From assembly GCA_016584305.1 (NCBI GenBank), contig JACEEZ010005954.1, forward strand, positions 367,001-431,000: DNA of 64,000 nt, written 5' to 3'. Source of the stretch: Chionoecetes opilio (lineage: Eukaryota > Arthropoda > Malacostraca > Decapoda > Majidae). Of this stretch, positions 1 to 64,000 are shown piece after piece. The notes under the pieces are model-generated. The model did not search any database. It saw only the letters and a program-made list of their open reading frames with translations, and was not told the origin of the DNA. Position 1 is the first letter of the stretch; every line of letters begins with the position of its first letter. The position numbers and the translations under genes were made by a program.

Positions 1-52
1 GAGGAAGGATAATAATGACCAGGAAGAGTGCAGGAATTCCTTTCAGGTACTC

Positions 53-493
53 TTGAGACTGCAAGAGGAGGAAGAGAAAGTGAAGGACGAAAGGGTAGAC
101 GATACAACTCTACCCAAAGGTAAAATCTTGGTTATTGGGGACAGTCAGGTTAGGTTCCTGGATAGCGAGTTTGTGATAGGGACGGGATGCATAGGAAGCA
201 GGTGTGTTTCCCAGGGAAGGGGATACGTAGGTCATGTTAGTGGCAGGATGGAGGGGTGCATGGCAGACCAAGTGATCAAGCCCATCGTTTGCCTGAGCCG
301 TGGGAGGAAACGACGTTGATCGTTTAAGGAGTGAAGCATTGCTGCGACGGTTCAAGGAGGCTGTAGGTAGGGTTAGGGACTGGGGTGTGTGGTCCCTGTG
401 GTGTGTGGTGTCCTTCCGAGCCGAGGCGCACTGTTAACGACGAGTGGTACTCCAGGACGATTGCTCTGAACTGCCGGCTGACAAATACCAATA
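53..493 (+). mobile_element. LINE ORF1-like fragment with SGNH-hydrolase-like motif
   Basis: Reading plus, KGKILVIGDSQVRFLDSEFV has the GDS signature of SGNH/GDSL-type domains found in ORF1 of some arthropod non-LTR elements, followed by a degenerate VCLSRGR block and then frameshifts with VRDWGVW and ALNCRLTN-like pieces. It is broken by at least one frameshift and by the MITE at 494. A relic, not a host gene. Confidence 0.6.
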
Positions 494-1070
494 CAGGGAG
501 GTCCCGTTATACGAGCATTCGGTATACGAGAAATCAATGATATGAGCTGAGTAAATTAGGGTCTATTTTCAATATATGAGATCGAAAATCCAATGCTACG
601 ACATTCAAACTGGGGCGAGTAAAATTACCAAGTTCAAAATGCACGCCCTACCACGTATGCATCTGGGCTGTATGATGATGTACAATGATTCAGATGCACA
701 GAGATGAGTTTGTGGGCAGTGGAAGAGGTCTGCGCACCCCTCCCTTGTCCCTTACCTACCCTACCCTCTCTTGTATCACGCGGAGTCCCCTACAGTACAA
801 CGTCTTTTTTGTTTGTATTGTGCCTTGTGAGTCAATTTTAGTGATTTGCTGGTTTACTTAATGTGCTTATTGTGACTTATTTGTGCTAATATAGACGCTG
901 TGTGTTTGTTGTGTTTGGTAAAGTTTATTTTAGCTTGAAAAACATGTCTCTGATGGGGTCCTGGAACCAAACCTATATTTTACCATTAGTTATGTATTTT
1001 GCTATACGAGATTTCGCTTTACGAGTATGCCAGGTGGAACCTAACTGCTCGTATCTTCGGGACCTCCCTG
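494..1070. mobile_element. pogo/Tigger-like MITE (TIR CAGGGAGGTCCCG), TA target duplication
   Basis: Starts CAGGGAGGTCCCGTTATACGA and ends with the imperfect inverse, closing CGGGACCTCCCTG. TA lies on both sides (492-493, 1071-1072). Further inverted pieces (TATACGAG/CTCGTAT) extend the ends. No transposase is visible in 577 bp. The family assignment rests on TIR style and the TA duplication only. Confidence 0.75.
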
Positions 1071-1076
1071 TATTGG

Positions 1077-1109
1077 CAAAGGCCCAACCATTGGCTGGTT
1101 GGGCCTTTG
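1077..1109. repeat. Perfect 14-bp hairpin
   Basis: CAAAGGCCCAACCA, a 5-nt loop TTGGC, then TGGTTGGGCCTTTG: a perfect stem directly beside the MITE end. It resembles a transcription terminator, but the context is eukaryotic intron or intergenic repeat DNA. Confidence 0.8.
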
Positions 1110-1201
1110 TCGATAACTGGGACCTCTTTTTCGGGCATAACAGCCTCTACCACAGAGATGGTGTATATATGGGTATACCCTCGCTATCTAACATGTCACC
1201 A

Positions 1202-1450
1202 AGATAACAAAACTGTTAAGGCGATTGAGATGGTTTGGACACTCGAAGAGGAGAGAAGGTGGTGAGGCATTGGGGAGAGCTGTTAGAGTGGAGTGTTAGA
1301 GTGGAAGTTCCAGGTCACCGTCCACCAGGCATGCCAAGGAAGACATGGAGGCAGTGTGTTGAAGAGGATCTGACAGCATTGGGCATTGAAGAAGTTGAGG
1401 CAACGGATAGAGATAGTTGGAAACATATTATCGGCCGTCTAACCTCATAA
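1202..1450 (+). mobile_element. LINE reverse transcriptase C-terminal relic
   Basis: One frame reads LLRRLRWFGHSKRRE; the next, after a frameshift, reads GHRPPGMPRKTWRQCVEEDL followed by TALGIEEVEATDRDSWKHII. The RWFGH and GRPRKTW-type blocks mark the C-terminal end of non-LTR reverse transcriptases. It ends just before a long (TA)n tract, as if that were its 3' tail. Confidence 0.75.
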
Positions 1451-1473
1451 AATATCATTGGAAAAACTGATGT

Positions 1474-1712
<239 letters not shown>

Positions 1713-2045
1713 CAAAAAGGATCACTACATTGCAAGGGTATAATATGATTAATTAAGAGTTACATTTGAGCATGGAAGTGGATCATTCAGATAAATACAT
1801 GAAAGTGGGACATTCAGCTAAATAATATTTTGGAAGGATTTGTTTCACGTCAGCAGGAATTCTGTAGCAAGGTTTTTTTTATTACTTATACTTACCTGAG
1901 GTTAGCTTAACAATATCCTCTAACCCATAGTATAAAGTGTGTTACCATCAAGCACTGTTTTAAAGTATATTACTGGTAACTTATATTTTTTATTCATATT
2001 GATTTTACTTGAAAGATAGATACTGATTTAAGCCTGATATGCTTT

Positions 2046-3297
<1,252 letters not shown>

Positions 3298-3466
3298 TTC
3301 GGAGGACACCGGGGGTCCCTGTGAGCCTCTACAGGCATCACTATAAAAAATCCTGCCTGCGCCATCATGGGCGAGGGGCAACCATCATAGCCCTCAAATG
3401 AACCTAGAGGGCTACCCTCAGGAAGAGAATAAAGCTTACCGCTGCTATAGGCACAAATGTAGAAAA
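3298..3466 (+). mobile_element. SINE family A, 3' body
   Basis: Contains the shared body: CACTATAAAAAATCCTGCCT, then CCATCATAGCCCTCAAATGA, and ends GCTATAGGCACAAATGTA. The tRNA-like head is missing. The same body occurs at 11675, 42205, 46448 and 47600. Confidence 0.8.
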
Positions 3467-3477
3467 AAAATACTTAC

Positions 3478-55006
<51,529 letters not shown>

Positions 55007-55009
55007 CTG

Positions 55010-55560
55010 TGACAAATGAAATCATAGGTTAATCATTTGACTTACCAGATTAATTCACATCAGATACATTACGGGGAGGGAAAATCAGTTATAAATGCTC
55101 TTCCATTAGACACAAATGCATATGAAACCTCTAAAATTTAACCTGATACCTCTTCATTACATTAAAAAACTATGCACAAAATAAAGCAATAAATACGTGG
55201 GGATGGTCTATTAATTCTAAAACAAAATATTCCATTAAGACAAAAATAGGAACTGAAAGCTACAAACACAAAAAACATACAAACACAAACTACTTATTAC
55301 AACTTGCCTACATAAACAGGCAGTCATTGAATGGTACACACACATACACATTTATTACGTACATACACATACTTATCTGGGTGTATACATATACATACTA
55401 TGATATATATGTTGGTTAAGATTCCTTGTATCAACCCTGCCATATCTTGTTTACCTTATGAAGGACTAATCTTTTGTCATATACATCTTCTACTAACCTT
55501 CAAACCTCTTGGCAAACAGTTACATACTTTGGTTAAAATTACAAACAAAACTTATCTTAT
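55010..55560. other. Intronic sequence upstream of domain III S2 exon
   Basis: No coding block for domain III S1 recognised here. Confidence 0.5.
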
Positions 55561-55664
55561 ATGAATAAATATAACACTGCCGCCGCCATTCACGCAGCCC
55601 AGCGGGCCTTTCTAAGGCCCGCGGCACCAACCACGGCGTGCTCAGTGCTCACTTTCCCCCCCTC

Positions 55665-55692
55665 AGGTTAGGTTAGGTTAAGGTTGGGTTAA
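55665..55692 (+). repeat. Interstitial TTAGG telomere-like repeat
   Basis: GGTTAGGTTAGGTTAAGGTT matches the arthropod telomere unit TTAGG for two to three units, then decays. Confidence 0.7.
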
Positions 55693-55708
55693 TTTAGATT
55701 TATTCGTG

Positions 55709-55895
55709 AACTATATTTTTCTGGTGGATTTTGATGTGTTTAGGAACAATCTGAAGTTTGTTTTCCTTGGAAATCACTAGTTTTTCAGAGGTGAGGTTAA
55801 GGGGTAAAAAAAAAAAAAAACTAGTAATTGCCAAGAAAAACAAACATCAGATTCTTTCAAAACACTTCAAAATCTATTAGAAAAATATAATTTCA
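55709..55895. repeat. Fold-back repeat with about 80-bp arms
   Basis: Left arm (ATATTTTTCTGGTGGATTTT ... CACTAGTTTTT) and right arm (AAAACTAGTAATTGCC ... AAAATCTATTAGAAAAATAT) are imperfect inverses around a poly-A tract. Confidence 0.8.
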
Positions 55896-55935
55896 TCTAA
55901 AAAAAGAGAGGGTTGATAAAACGAATCTTTACCTA

Positions 55936-56066
<131 letters not shown>

Positions 56067-56099
56067 TTAATTCGTTCAATAGCATGTTCTGCCGCCATA

Positions 56100-57960
56100 A
56101 CCGTACAAAAACACATGAACCTTAATGTGCATTCAAGGTTTCAAAATGCCGTTACGGCAACATTACCATGGAGGGCAGCTTGACGCACACGTAAACAACA
56201 AAGCGTTGGGGTTAGTCAATCAGTACACCACAAGCAGCAACACACTGAACATCAACATCTAAAATATGTAATGTAATGTAGAAACAGTAAAATGCTGTTT
56301 CTAATCCCTTTTTCTTTTAACTTGTGATCCATGCCAACCAATTTCAGTGGGTAAGCAGCAAAAGGCTTTTCTTTCATTTCAACTATATCATCAATATAGG
56401 CCACGTGCCTACCTACTATTAACATCTTATATATATGGATTCCAGTGACATGCCTAAAGGATGGTAGCAAGTAATTTTCATCCTTCTCCTTACCAATAAT
56501 AAAAAAAATTGTCTAGGATAATCTGGCTTCCAAATTCAAATGACTATTCAATGTTTTTGCTATTTCTGCTAAGGCCTGCTGTAACGGACGAAGCAGCATC
56601 AGCATAAGCAGCGACAAGCTGTAAAGTTTAATGGTTCTTTCAACATACATTACAACAAAATGAAAATGACCATTACTTAAAGGACACTAATACTACAGTA
56701 ACTTCTTGCATTTGGTGTGTTTGTATTCGGTTAATTAGCATTTTGCGACCCGCAATCAGCCATAAGTTTTATCAATAATTTATTACGATTCCAGTTCTTA
56801 GCTACCTGCCAGTTTTTTGTTGGCTCACCTTTTTAATCTCTTGGTATCTGATAAGGACAGACACAACAAATATTGGGTTTTAACCACCAAATAAGTAAAA
56901 GAGAAGTGACTCTCTGAGGGTTCTCATACCAAGTAACATTTTTCTTATTGTTTTGATTATTTACATTGAGCAAGCTTTCTTCGGCACCTAATATCAAAGT
57001 GGTCAATTCCGAGACCTTACTGTACGCTACTTGATATCAGTCTGGTGGTGTACAATGTACATGTTACCTAACTGAATACAACAGCTAAATAGCACATCAG
57101 TTCATGTGAACTTATACTATTACAAAAGTTGGGTTTAATTATATCACAATCTCCAGATAAGTACGAACTACCTAAATGTTGTCAGCAAAACCCTGGCCTC
57201 TGGACTTAAGAACACTTAAAACAGGTACTTCTCTTTTCAAGCTTTTGGATGCACCACTGACTGTATGAATGCATACCACAATTATGAGCAGCATGAGTGG
57301 CATAAAGGCAATGAGACAGAATGTAGCCATATTTTAGTTTCATATAGAAGCTGAAATATATGCAACATTTATATGGAAAATCTTAGCAATAGCATGATGA
57401 TGAGAAGTTTGCAAACTTTAAAATCAACGGTTTTCCCCTTTATCGATCAAAACCCCGGCCTTGAAATATTATGCTGCTCTGTAATATTGTTCAATAAAAT
57501 AAAATTCAACCACCCATTAATCAAAGGAGATTGGCTTGTTTAACATGTACACGTTTAAGTGTTACCATTGAATGTTACTTTTATTACTCACGCGATTAAG
57601 TAACACATCTGTCAAAAGTTATCTATTATATTGTATCGTGATTCTTGCTTTGAACAAAATCTCATGAATAAATATCTTACCTTACCTAGTGCATATCGAG
57701 GAAATGGAATAAAGAAAGTATGTACACTCTTCATGGTTGGTATGGAATTCACATGAAAAGTAAAATCAAATATGACTTCCAATTTGAATATCATTCAGGG
57801 AATAATATTTCACCAACTCATTGCAGCATTTTTCTGTTTAAATGAAATTCATACATAAACAAAGTGAACATCAGTCTTTAAAATAATACACAATACACAC
57901 ATAAGTTCAGAGGGAAATTCTCAAGTTGCCAGTTATCTGTAATGAATCACAGGTGTGCCC
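56100..57960. other. Sequence without recognised features
   Basis: A 72-codon minus ORF at 56252-56470 (VGRHVAYIDDIVEMKEKP) is not recognised. No channel exon found. Confidence 0.4.
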
Positions 57961-57966
57961 ATCCAT

Positions 57967-57991
57967 ACACACAAACACAAATACACATATA

Positions 57992-58048
<57 letters not shown>
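57967..58048. repeat. (CA)n microsatellite
   Basis: Compound start (ACACAAACACAAATACACAT) then pure CA, ending at a LINE fragment. Confidence 0.97.
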
Positions 58049-58049
<1 letters not shown>

Positions 58050-58143
58050 CAAGCTGGATAATAGTAGATTTGGAGACGGGACAATACGAGCATAGCTCTT
58101 TTCCTGTATGTTACAACTAGGTAAATACAACTAGGTAAATACA
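58049..58143 (+). mobile_element. CR1-like LINE 3' end
   Basis: GCAAGCTGGATAATAGTAGA then GACGGGACAATACGAGCATA, GCTCTTTTCCTGTATGTTAC and two AACTAGGTAAATACA motifs, ending in (CA)n. Confidence 0.85.
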
Positions 58144-58144
58144 C

Positions 58145-58617
58145 ACACACGCCACAGTAGTTTGGTCTCGGTACAAGAGGAAGGATGCAAAGAAGATAGA
58201 AATAATACAGAGGGCCGCTACAAAGAGTGTTCCCAGCCTGTCAGACCTGACATGATGAGAGGCTGAAGAAATTGGGTTTACAATCATTGGAAGAAAGAAG
58301 AAAAAGAGGAGACTTGATAGTAATGTATAGAGCCATGTCAGGAATGGAGAGAAATGACAAAGAAGACATGTCCTGTACATACGAAGAAACTCAAGAAGAC
58401 AAAGCGCTTGAGGGACATTAAGAAGTACAGCTTTCTCTATCAGTGCATTGATATGAGGAATAGCCTGGAGAGTGAATTATAGATGCCAAAAGTATTCATG
58501 TTTTTAAAGATAAAATTGGCCAATTGAGACAAGGAGACGGGACCCCACGAGTGTAACTCATTTCCCGTATATCACAACTAGGTAAATACACATACAAATA
58601 CACACACACACACACAG
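58145..58617 (+). mobile_element. CR1-like LINE C-terminus and 3' end
   Basis: Plus: VVWSRYKRKDAKKIEIIQRA ATKSVPSLSDL, then decayed frames, then TCATTTCCCGTATATCACAA CTAGGTAAATACA and (CA)n at 58597-58617. Confidence 0.83.
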
Positions 58618-58619
58618 GG

Positions 58620-59065
58620 TTCAGGCACAATGGCAATCAGGCATATTCTGCTATGCTCTGCCCTAAAACATTGGAGGTTTTCCTGGCCAGTCGAGGGAAG
58701 AAGGACTGCCTTTTTGTGATAGAAGGGAATGTATCAAAGCAAGTCTTTGTTGGGTTTGGGGATGGTGATGATGGTACAGTGCTTCCAGATGTTGGTGTTG
58801 AGTGAGTGGTGGTGATGTCCAGGTGTTGTGTGAGTAGCTGTAGTTTGCTTTGTTGGTGAGTGCCTGAACACCATGTGGTCCAAGGTGTCTAAGGTGTCTG
58901 TTACTAATGTTATCTGGGTCACAGGCAGGTGAGTGCTGAGGTTGTGGGTGATGTGACTCATCTGGCGGTTTGTGATGGTGCATAATCTGGGTTATTGAGG
59001 AATTGTCTTTTACGTTGGATGACTTGCCGACCGTTGGGGTGTGGGTTCAGGTGGCTGACGTGAGA
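58620..59065 (-). mobile_element. Jockey-like LINE RT N-part
   Basis: Minus: DPDNISNRHLRHLGPHGVQA LTN (the 'GpDgIs..hLrhLGp.g' entry motif) and, in a second frame, NIWKHCTIITIPKPNKD (the 'iPkP.Kd' block). Frameshifted. Confidence 0.8.
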
Positions 59066-59139
59066 GGCGTTTGATGAGGGTGTTTGCTTGTTGTTTGTTT
59101 GAGGGTATGGTGTCTGTTGTGGTGATGGCGGCATGTGAT

Positions 59140-60650
59140 TTGAATTACTTATGTCTGTTTAGAAAGAGTGACCATGTAGTACCTGCATTCACAGCTGCAC
59201 AGGAACTTGAAAAATCTAAATACGAAAGATATAAAGGAGGATACATACATTCTTTTTTGCTTGAATCTTAGGGCTTTATAATCTTAGGGCTGTATAATCT
59301 TAGGGCTGTATAATCTTAGGGCTGTATAATCTTAGGGCTGTATAATCTTAGGGCTGTATAATCTTAGGGCTGTATAATCTTAGGCTTTATATCTTAGGGC
59401 TGTATAATCTTAGGCTTTATAATCTTAGGCTGTATAATCTTAGGGCTTTATAATCTTAGGACTGTATAATCTTAGGCTTATAATCTTAGGGCTGTATAAT
59501 CTTAGGGCTGTATAATCTTAGGGCTTTATAATCTTAGGGCTGTATAATCTTAGGGCTGTATAATCTTAGGGCTGTATAATCTTAGGGCTTTATAATCTTA
59601 GGACTGTATAATCTTAGGGCTGTATAATCTTAGGGCTGTATAATCTTAGGGCTGTATAATCTTAGGGCTGTATAATCTTAGGGCTGTATAATCTTAGGGC
59701 TGTATAATCTTAGGGCTGTATAATCTTAGGGCTGTATAATCTTAGGGCTTTATAATCTTAGGGCTGTATAATCTTAGGGCTGTATAATCTTAGGGCTTTA
59801 TAATCTTAGGGCTGTATAATCTTAGGGCTTTATAATCTTAGGGCTGTATAATCTTAGGGCTGTATAATCTTAGGGCTGTATAATCTTAGGGCTGTATAAT
59901 CTTAGGGCTATGTAATCAGGTCAACAGTATGTAGGATAAATGGCATTATTTCTTGAAAATTTTTGATACTGCTATTTACAAATTTATGCCAGAATTTACC
60001 GGGAAGGAGAACTGGAAGGACTGGTTCAATAGAAGGTGTGAAATAGCTAATATAATTGAATATGCTGCTTGGAATAGATGGAGAAGGATGATGAACGTTA
60101 GAACAGAAGATGAATGCACCAGAGGATCAGATGACAATGTAAAAATCCGAAGGGATGAAGAAAGGAATTTAAAAAAAGATATTGAAGAGAAATGAAAAAA
60201 AAGTAGCCCAGACTGTTGCATAGGAGTGTCCAGGGTACTTCTTGAAGCATAAGGAGGGAATTAAAGAGCTGGAAGATAAAGGAAGGGTTTGTAATGAACC
60301 AGAGTAACGAACAAGTTGGAATTATGAATAAATGTTTTCAGGAGGTCTTTACAGAGAGAAACGAATTCATGGAAGGAGAGGAAGTGAAAAGAGTCCGTGT
60401 TGAGTGCTATAGAAGAGGAAATGCAGGAGGCTCTTAAACTATTGGAGACAAAAGATGTAAGGAAGGCCCTAAGACTAGATGGATTATGTAATTGGATCTC
60501 GAAGGAATGTGGGGAACAGGTGGTGGATATGGTAAACTACCTAATTATACTCTCTAGGGGAAGGCACAGTGCCTCGCGAGTGGAAAATATCAACTATAGT
60601 TCCCATTTATAAAGGAGAAAATAAGGAAGACCCAAAAATTATAGACCAGC
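59140..60650 (+). mobile_element. CR1-like LINE endonuclease end to RT start, split by a minisatellite
   Basis: 59160 on: KSDHVV (end of the endonuclease) and EKSKYERYKGG. After the minisatellite (59270-59910): ENWKDWFNRRCEIANIIEYA AWNRWRR, then VRKALRLDGLCNWISKECGE and VPREWKISTIVPIYKGENKE in the next frame, the RT entry motif and 'iPiyKg'. The N-to-C order is preserved, so the array expanded inside one element. Frameshifts present; ends at the antisense LINE at 60655. Confidence 0.83.
59268..59912. repeat. 16-bp minisatellite, about 40 copies
   Basis: The unit is CTTAGGGCTGTATAAT with GCTTTATAAT and ACTGTATAAT variants and several one-base-deleted units (CTTAGGCT). Confidence 0.97.
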
Positions 60651-60654
60651 CAAT

Positions 60655-61200
60655 CAATCATTGGGGGCATACGCTGGGCGGCCCCCAACGTAGGCTCCCT
60701 TCCCATACCAAACAGCTCTCGACAGGAAACATGAACTTGCCCCAGCCACGAGCCTTGTGGGCGGAGCGCCCCCTTGGCCTCCTCCACGCCGGATTGTCTC
60801 TTACAGATACAACTCGATGGGAAGAATCGGTTTCAGGGTAGCGTGCCACATGCCCATATAGCCGAAGTTGGCGCTGACGGACTATGCAGGTAATAGGCCT
60901 CGATTCAGTCTCACGGTACAATCGTTGATTTGACACGTAATCATCCCAGCGATACCTCATGATTCTGCGATGATACTTATTACCAAAGGCATCAATTCGC
61001 CTCTTCAAGTCGCTATTTAGTGTCCATGTCTCACATCCATAGAATAAGACAGGGATCACAAGCGACTTGAAGATCCAAATCTTTGTTCTCCTGCACAGGT
61101 ACCGACAACGCCAAATACTCTTGCTGAGCGAGTCCATAACACATGAGTCCATATGAGGTAGGCCATTTCGCCGTAAGACTTCTTGACGGGACCCGTTTTA
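60655..61200 (-). mobile_element. LINE reverse transcriptase C-terminus (different family)
   Basis: Minus ORF reads SIWRCRYLCRRTKIWIFKSL VIPVLFYGCETWTLNSDLKR, then GNKYHRRIMRYRWDDYVSNQ and RQRQLRLYGHVARYP, the C-terminal 'lLYGcEtWtl...iLRrImg..w.d.vsN..l' and 'RqLrlyGHVaR' blocks of L1/RTE-type non-LTR RTs. About 164 codons open, so relatively young. Confidence 0.88.
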
Positions 61201-61394
61201 ATGGTGGAGTATTATTAGCCCTATTATCATGCAAGTTTTGCTTTGTGCAATGAATGTGGTCTCAATGATTAGTGTTATTTCTGACTGGCACTTCTACTTC
61301 TTTGAAAATAACATAATGGCAAAATGTTCTGATGAACTACACAAAATATTGCCTGATTTTGCTATATATTGTACTGTTCAGCCTAATATTTCAT

Positions 61395-61449
61395 AGTCAT
61401 CCTCTGCTACTTGTCTTCCCAATGGGAAGTCAAGTAGCAGAGGATGACT
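61395..61449. repeat. 55-nt near-perfect hairpin
   Basis: AGTCATCCTCTGCTACTTG is mirrored by CAAGTAGCAGAGGATGACT around CTTCCCAATGGGAAG, itself palindromic. Confidence 0.88.
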
Positions 61450-61470
61450 GAAAAATTGAATGATGAAATA

Positions 61471-61511
61471 GACGGTAGATGAAATGGGAAGTTCCCATTT
61501 CATCTACCGTC
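61471..61511. repeat. 41-nt perfect palindrome at a MITE edge
   Basis: GACGGTAGATGAAATGGGAA, one central G, then TTCCCATTTCATCTACCGTC. The right arm includes the first bases of the MITE at 61507. Confidence 0.92.
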
Positions 61512-61741
61512 AATAACACTATAGCCGCCACTGCACTAATGTTGCCAGGCGTCATATATGACAAATTATAGCATCACTACAGACTTGTATGTGCCACTGA
61601 AGAGACGTGCACAGTAGTTTACATTATGTACATCATACTACATGTCTTCAGTGGCACATACAAGTCTGTAGTGATGCTAAAATTTATAATATATGGTGCC
61701 TGGTGACATTAGTGCAGTGGCGACTATAGTGTTATTGATGG
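61507..61741. mobile_element. Fold-back MITE (CCRTCAATAACACTATAG ends), TA-flanked
   Basis: Near-complete palindrome of 235 bp; left CCGTCAATAACACTATAGCC and right GGCGACTATAGTGTTATTGA with TA both sides. Shares GTTGCCAGGCG and ATAGCATCACTAC with the MITE at 26463. Confidence 0.88.
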
Positions 61742-62099
61742 TACACTCATTTCCCAAGATGTTGCTTCCAGAAAATTGTGGATATTGCAATTTTTCGTGA
61801 AATTACTGTGACTTGCGGTCGGCCATCATGGTGTTTACCAGTTTCATCAAGTCTTATCAGCGGCACGGGAAGCTCCTGGTGGTCTTCCTAGCTGACTGTA
61901 GTGCGCATGCGCCAGTTTTCCCCAGAGCGGCCCAAGGCGGTCCTGCTCCCGAGCCTGGACCGTTCCAGCCCGGTCTAGCCCGCCTCCCTAAAGTAGTGTC
62001 CGGCCCGGCCTGAGCCAGTCTAGACCGGTCTAGAACTGTCGCGAAAATGCGCCTTATATTTCTTTGTGTTGTTAAACATCTTTCTTATCTCAAAAACTT

Positions 62100-62410
62100 C
62101 TCATGTCACCTAAAATCAGTTCCTTGCATACTCTAGTTTTGGTCTAATCATTATATAATTGTTTCCTTCATATCTTTATCTAAGAAGTGGAATGCCATAT
62201 TTATGTTCCTTAAAATATTACATGTAACCTCAAATATTCTGCTTATATGTCTTACTGGTGATAAGTTATCTTTTATCGTCACTCTCAGGTCCTTCTCTTT
62301 AATGACTTTTGTTATCGGATCATTTCCCATCTTGTATATCCATGAGTCTCTTCTCATTTTTCCCATTTCTAATAAATGACATTTGGTTGCATTGAATTCC
62401 ATTTCCATCT
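62100..62410 (-). mobile_element. CR1-like LINE RT thumb fragment
   Basis: Minus ORF EMEFNATKCHLLEMGKMRRD, then VIKEKDLRVTIKDNLSPVRH and NILRNINMAFHFLDKDM, in the standard order after the RT catalytic motif. Confidence 0.85.
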
Positions 62411-63765
<1,355 letters not shown>

Positions 63766-64000
63766 ATTTTGTTGTTGTTTTTAGGGCTGCGAGGATCCCT
63801 TGGGGAACACTATGAGCCCTGGCTGATGTCCTATGATGCTATCACAGGCGCTGTAGTTGACCTGTCTTCCTCAGGAAGGCACAGGTGAGGCGGATGACAG
63901 TGTGTTGCCGGGAGGGGTGGATGCCAGCTGCCGCCAGCAGGGTGGGCAGGTCACAGGTGGCGATGTTCAGGGCGAGGAGTTGAGAGCGTAGCACTACACG
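63766..64000 (-). mobile_element. LINE C-terminus and 3' tail, continues beyond window
   Basis: Minus: [51 protein letters not shown] then stop, then GCAGCCCTAAAAACAACAAC tail. The [11 protein letters not shown] ending is typical of Jockey-clade C-termini. It inserted into the MITE to its left. Confidence 0.75.

Noticed and set aside
110..355. Minus-strand 81-codon ORF
   Set aside because: Shadow of the LINE ORF1-like frame on the plus strand.
56252..56470. 72-codon minus ORF as domain III S1
   Set aside because: Not hydrophobic like S1 and lacks the expected acidic motif before S2.
60569..60841. Plus ORF with GHTLGGPQRRLPSH
   Set aside because: Mostly antisense of the minus-strand LINE RT C-terminus.

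Overview
This window looks like a decapod crustacean nuclear genome, probably a crab or close relative (inference). It has no prokaryotic-style gene packing, it is dense in (TA)n, (GA)n and (CA)n microsatellites, and it is full of CR1/Jockey-type LINE relics, tRNA-headed SINEs and MITEs. One real host gene is visible. On the minus strand, eleven coding exons between 55006 and 3478 encode about 667 residues of a four-domain voltage-gated cation channel, from domain III S2 to the IQ motif of the C-terminal tail. Family signatures (ATFEGW in the domain III pore, MFL in the III-IV linker, EEEIGIVEDDLEMFY after the last S6, FPTRKELEIVSS in the tail) identify it as an ortholog of Drosophila NaCP60E, also called DSC1, BSC1 or Cav4, and not of para/Nav1. 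The 5' part (domains I, II and III S1) and the end of the C-terminus lie outside the window.

Layout along the plus strand. 1-3.4 kb: LINE and MITE debris, with (TA)n and (GA)n. 3.5 kb: the IQ exon. 3.6-13.5 kb: a 9.9 kb intron holding a 1.9 kb array of a 32-bp minisatellite. 13.5-17.2 kb: three exons covering domain IV S5 to the EF-like domain, with a LINE fragment, a 39-bp minisatellite and a pogo/Tigger-like MITE between them. 17.2-24.9 kb: an intron full of LINE fragments. 24.9-27.8 kb: three exons covering the III-IV linker and domain IV S1-S4. 27.8-45.4 kb: a 17.6 kb intron with a CR1 element split by a TTAA-flanked MITE, and a run of three TA-flanked MITEs joined by (TA)n. 45.4-55.0 kb: four domain III exons; one of them (53.7-53.9 kb) is followed at lower coordinates by a corrupted second copy of itself and its introns. 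55-64 kb: the intron upstream of domain III S2, with LINE pieces, a 16-bp minisatellite inside a LINE, and fold-back elements.

Every other open reading frame I examined is a LINE relic, a translation of simple repeat, or unrecognised. The exon joints were checked by phase: each donor/acceptor pair listed keeps the reading frame, except at the domain III S5 exon, where one base appears to be missing in a stretch that looks like noisy assembly. The most informative non-genic structures are insertions dated by nesting: a MITE whose empty site survives in a paralogous copy 24 kb away, a TTAA MITE whose removal rejoins a reverse transcriptase frame, and a hAT-like MITE that carries a SINE and has an exact 8-bp target duplication.

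I found no candidate for a wholly new molecular system. The strongest leads are the channel's predicted pore and gate chemistry, the suspect duplicated exon, and the repeat-on-repeat architecture.
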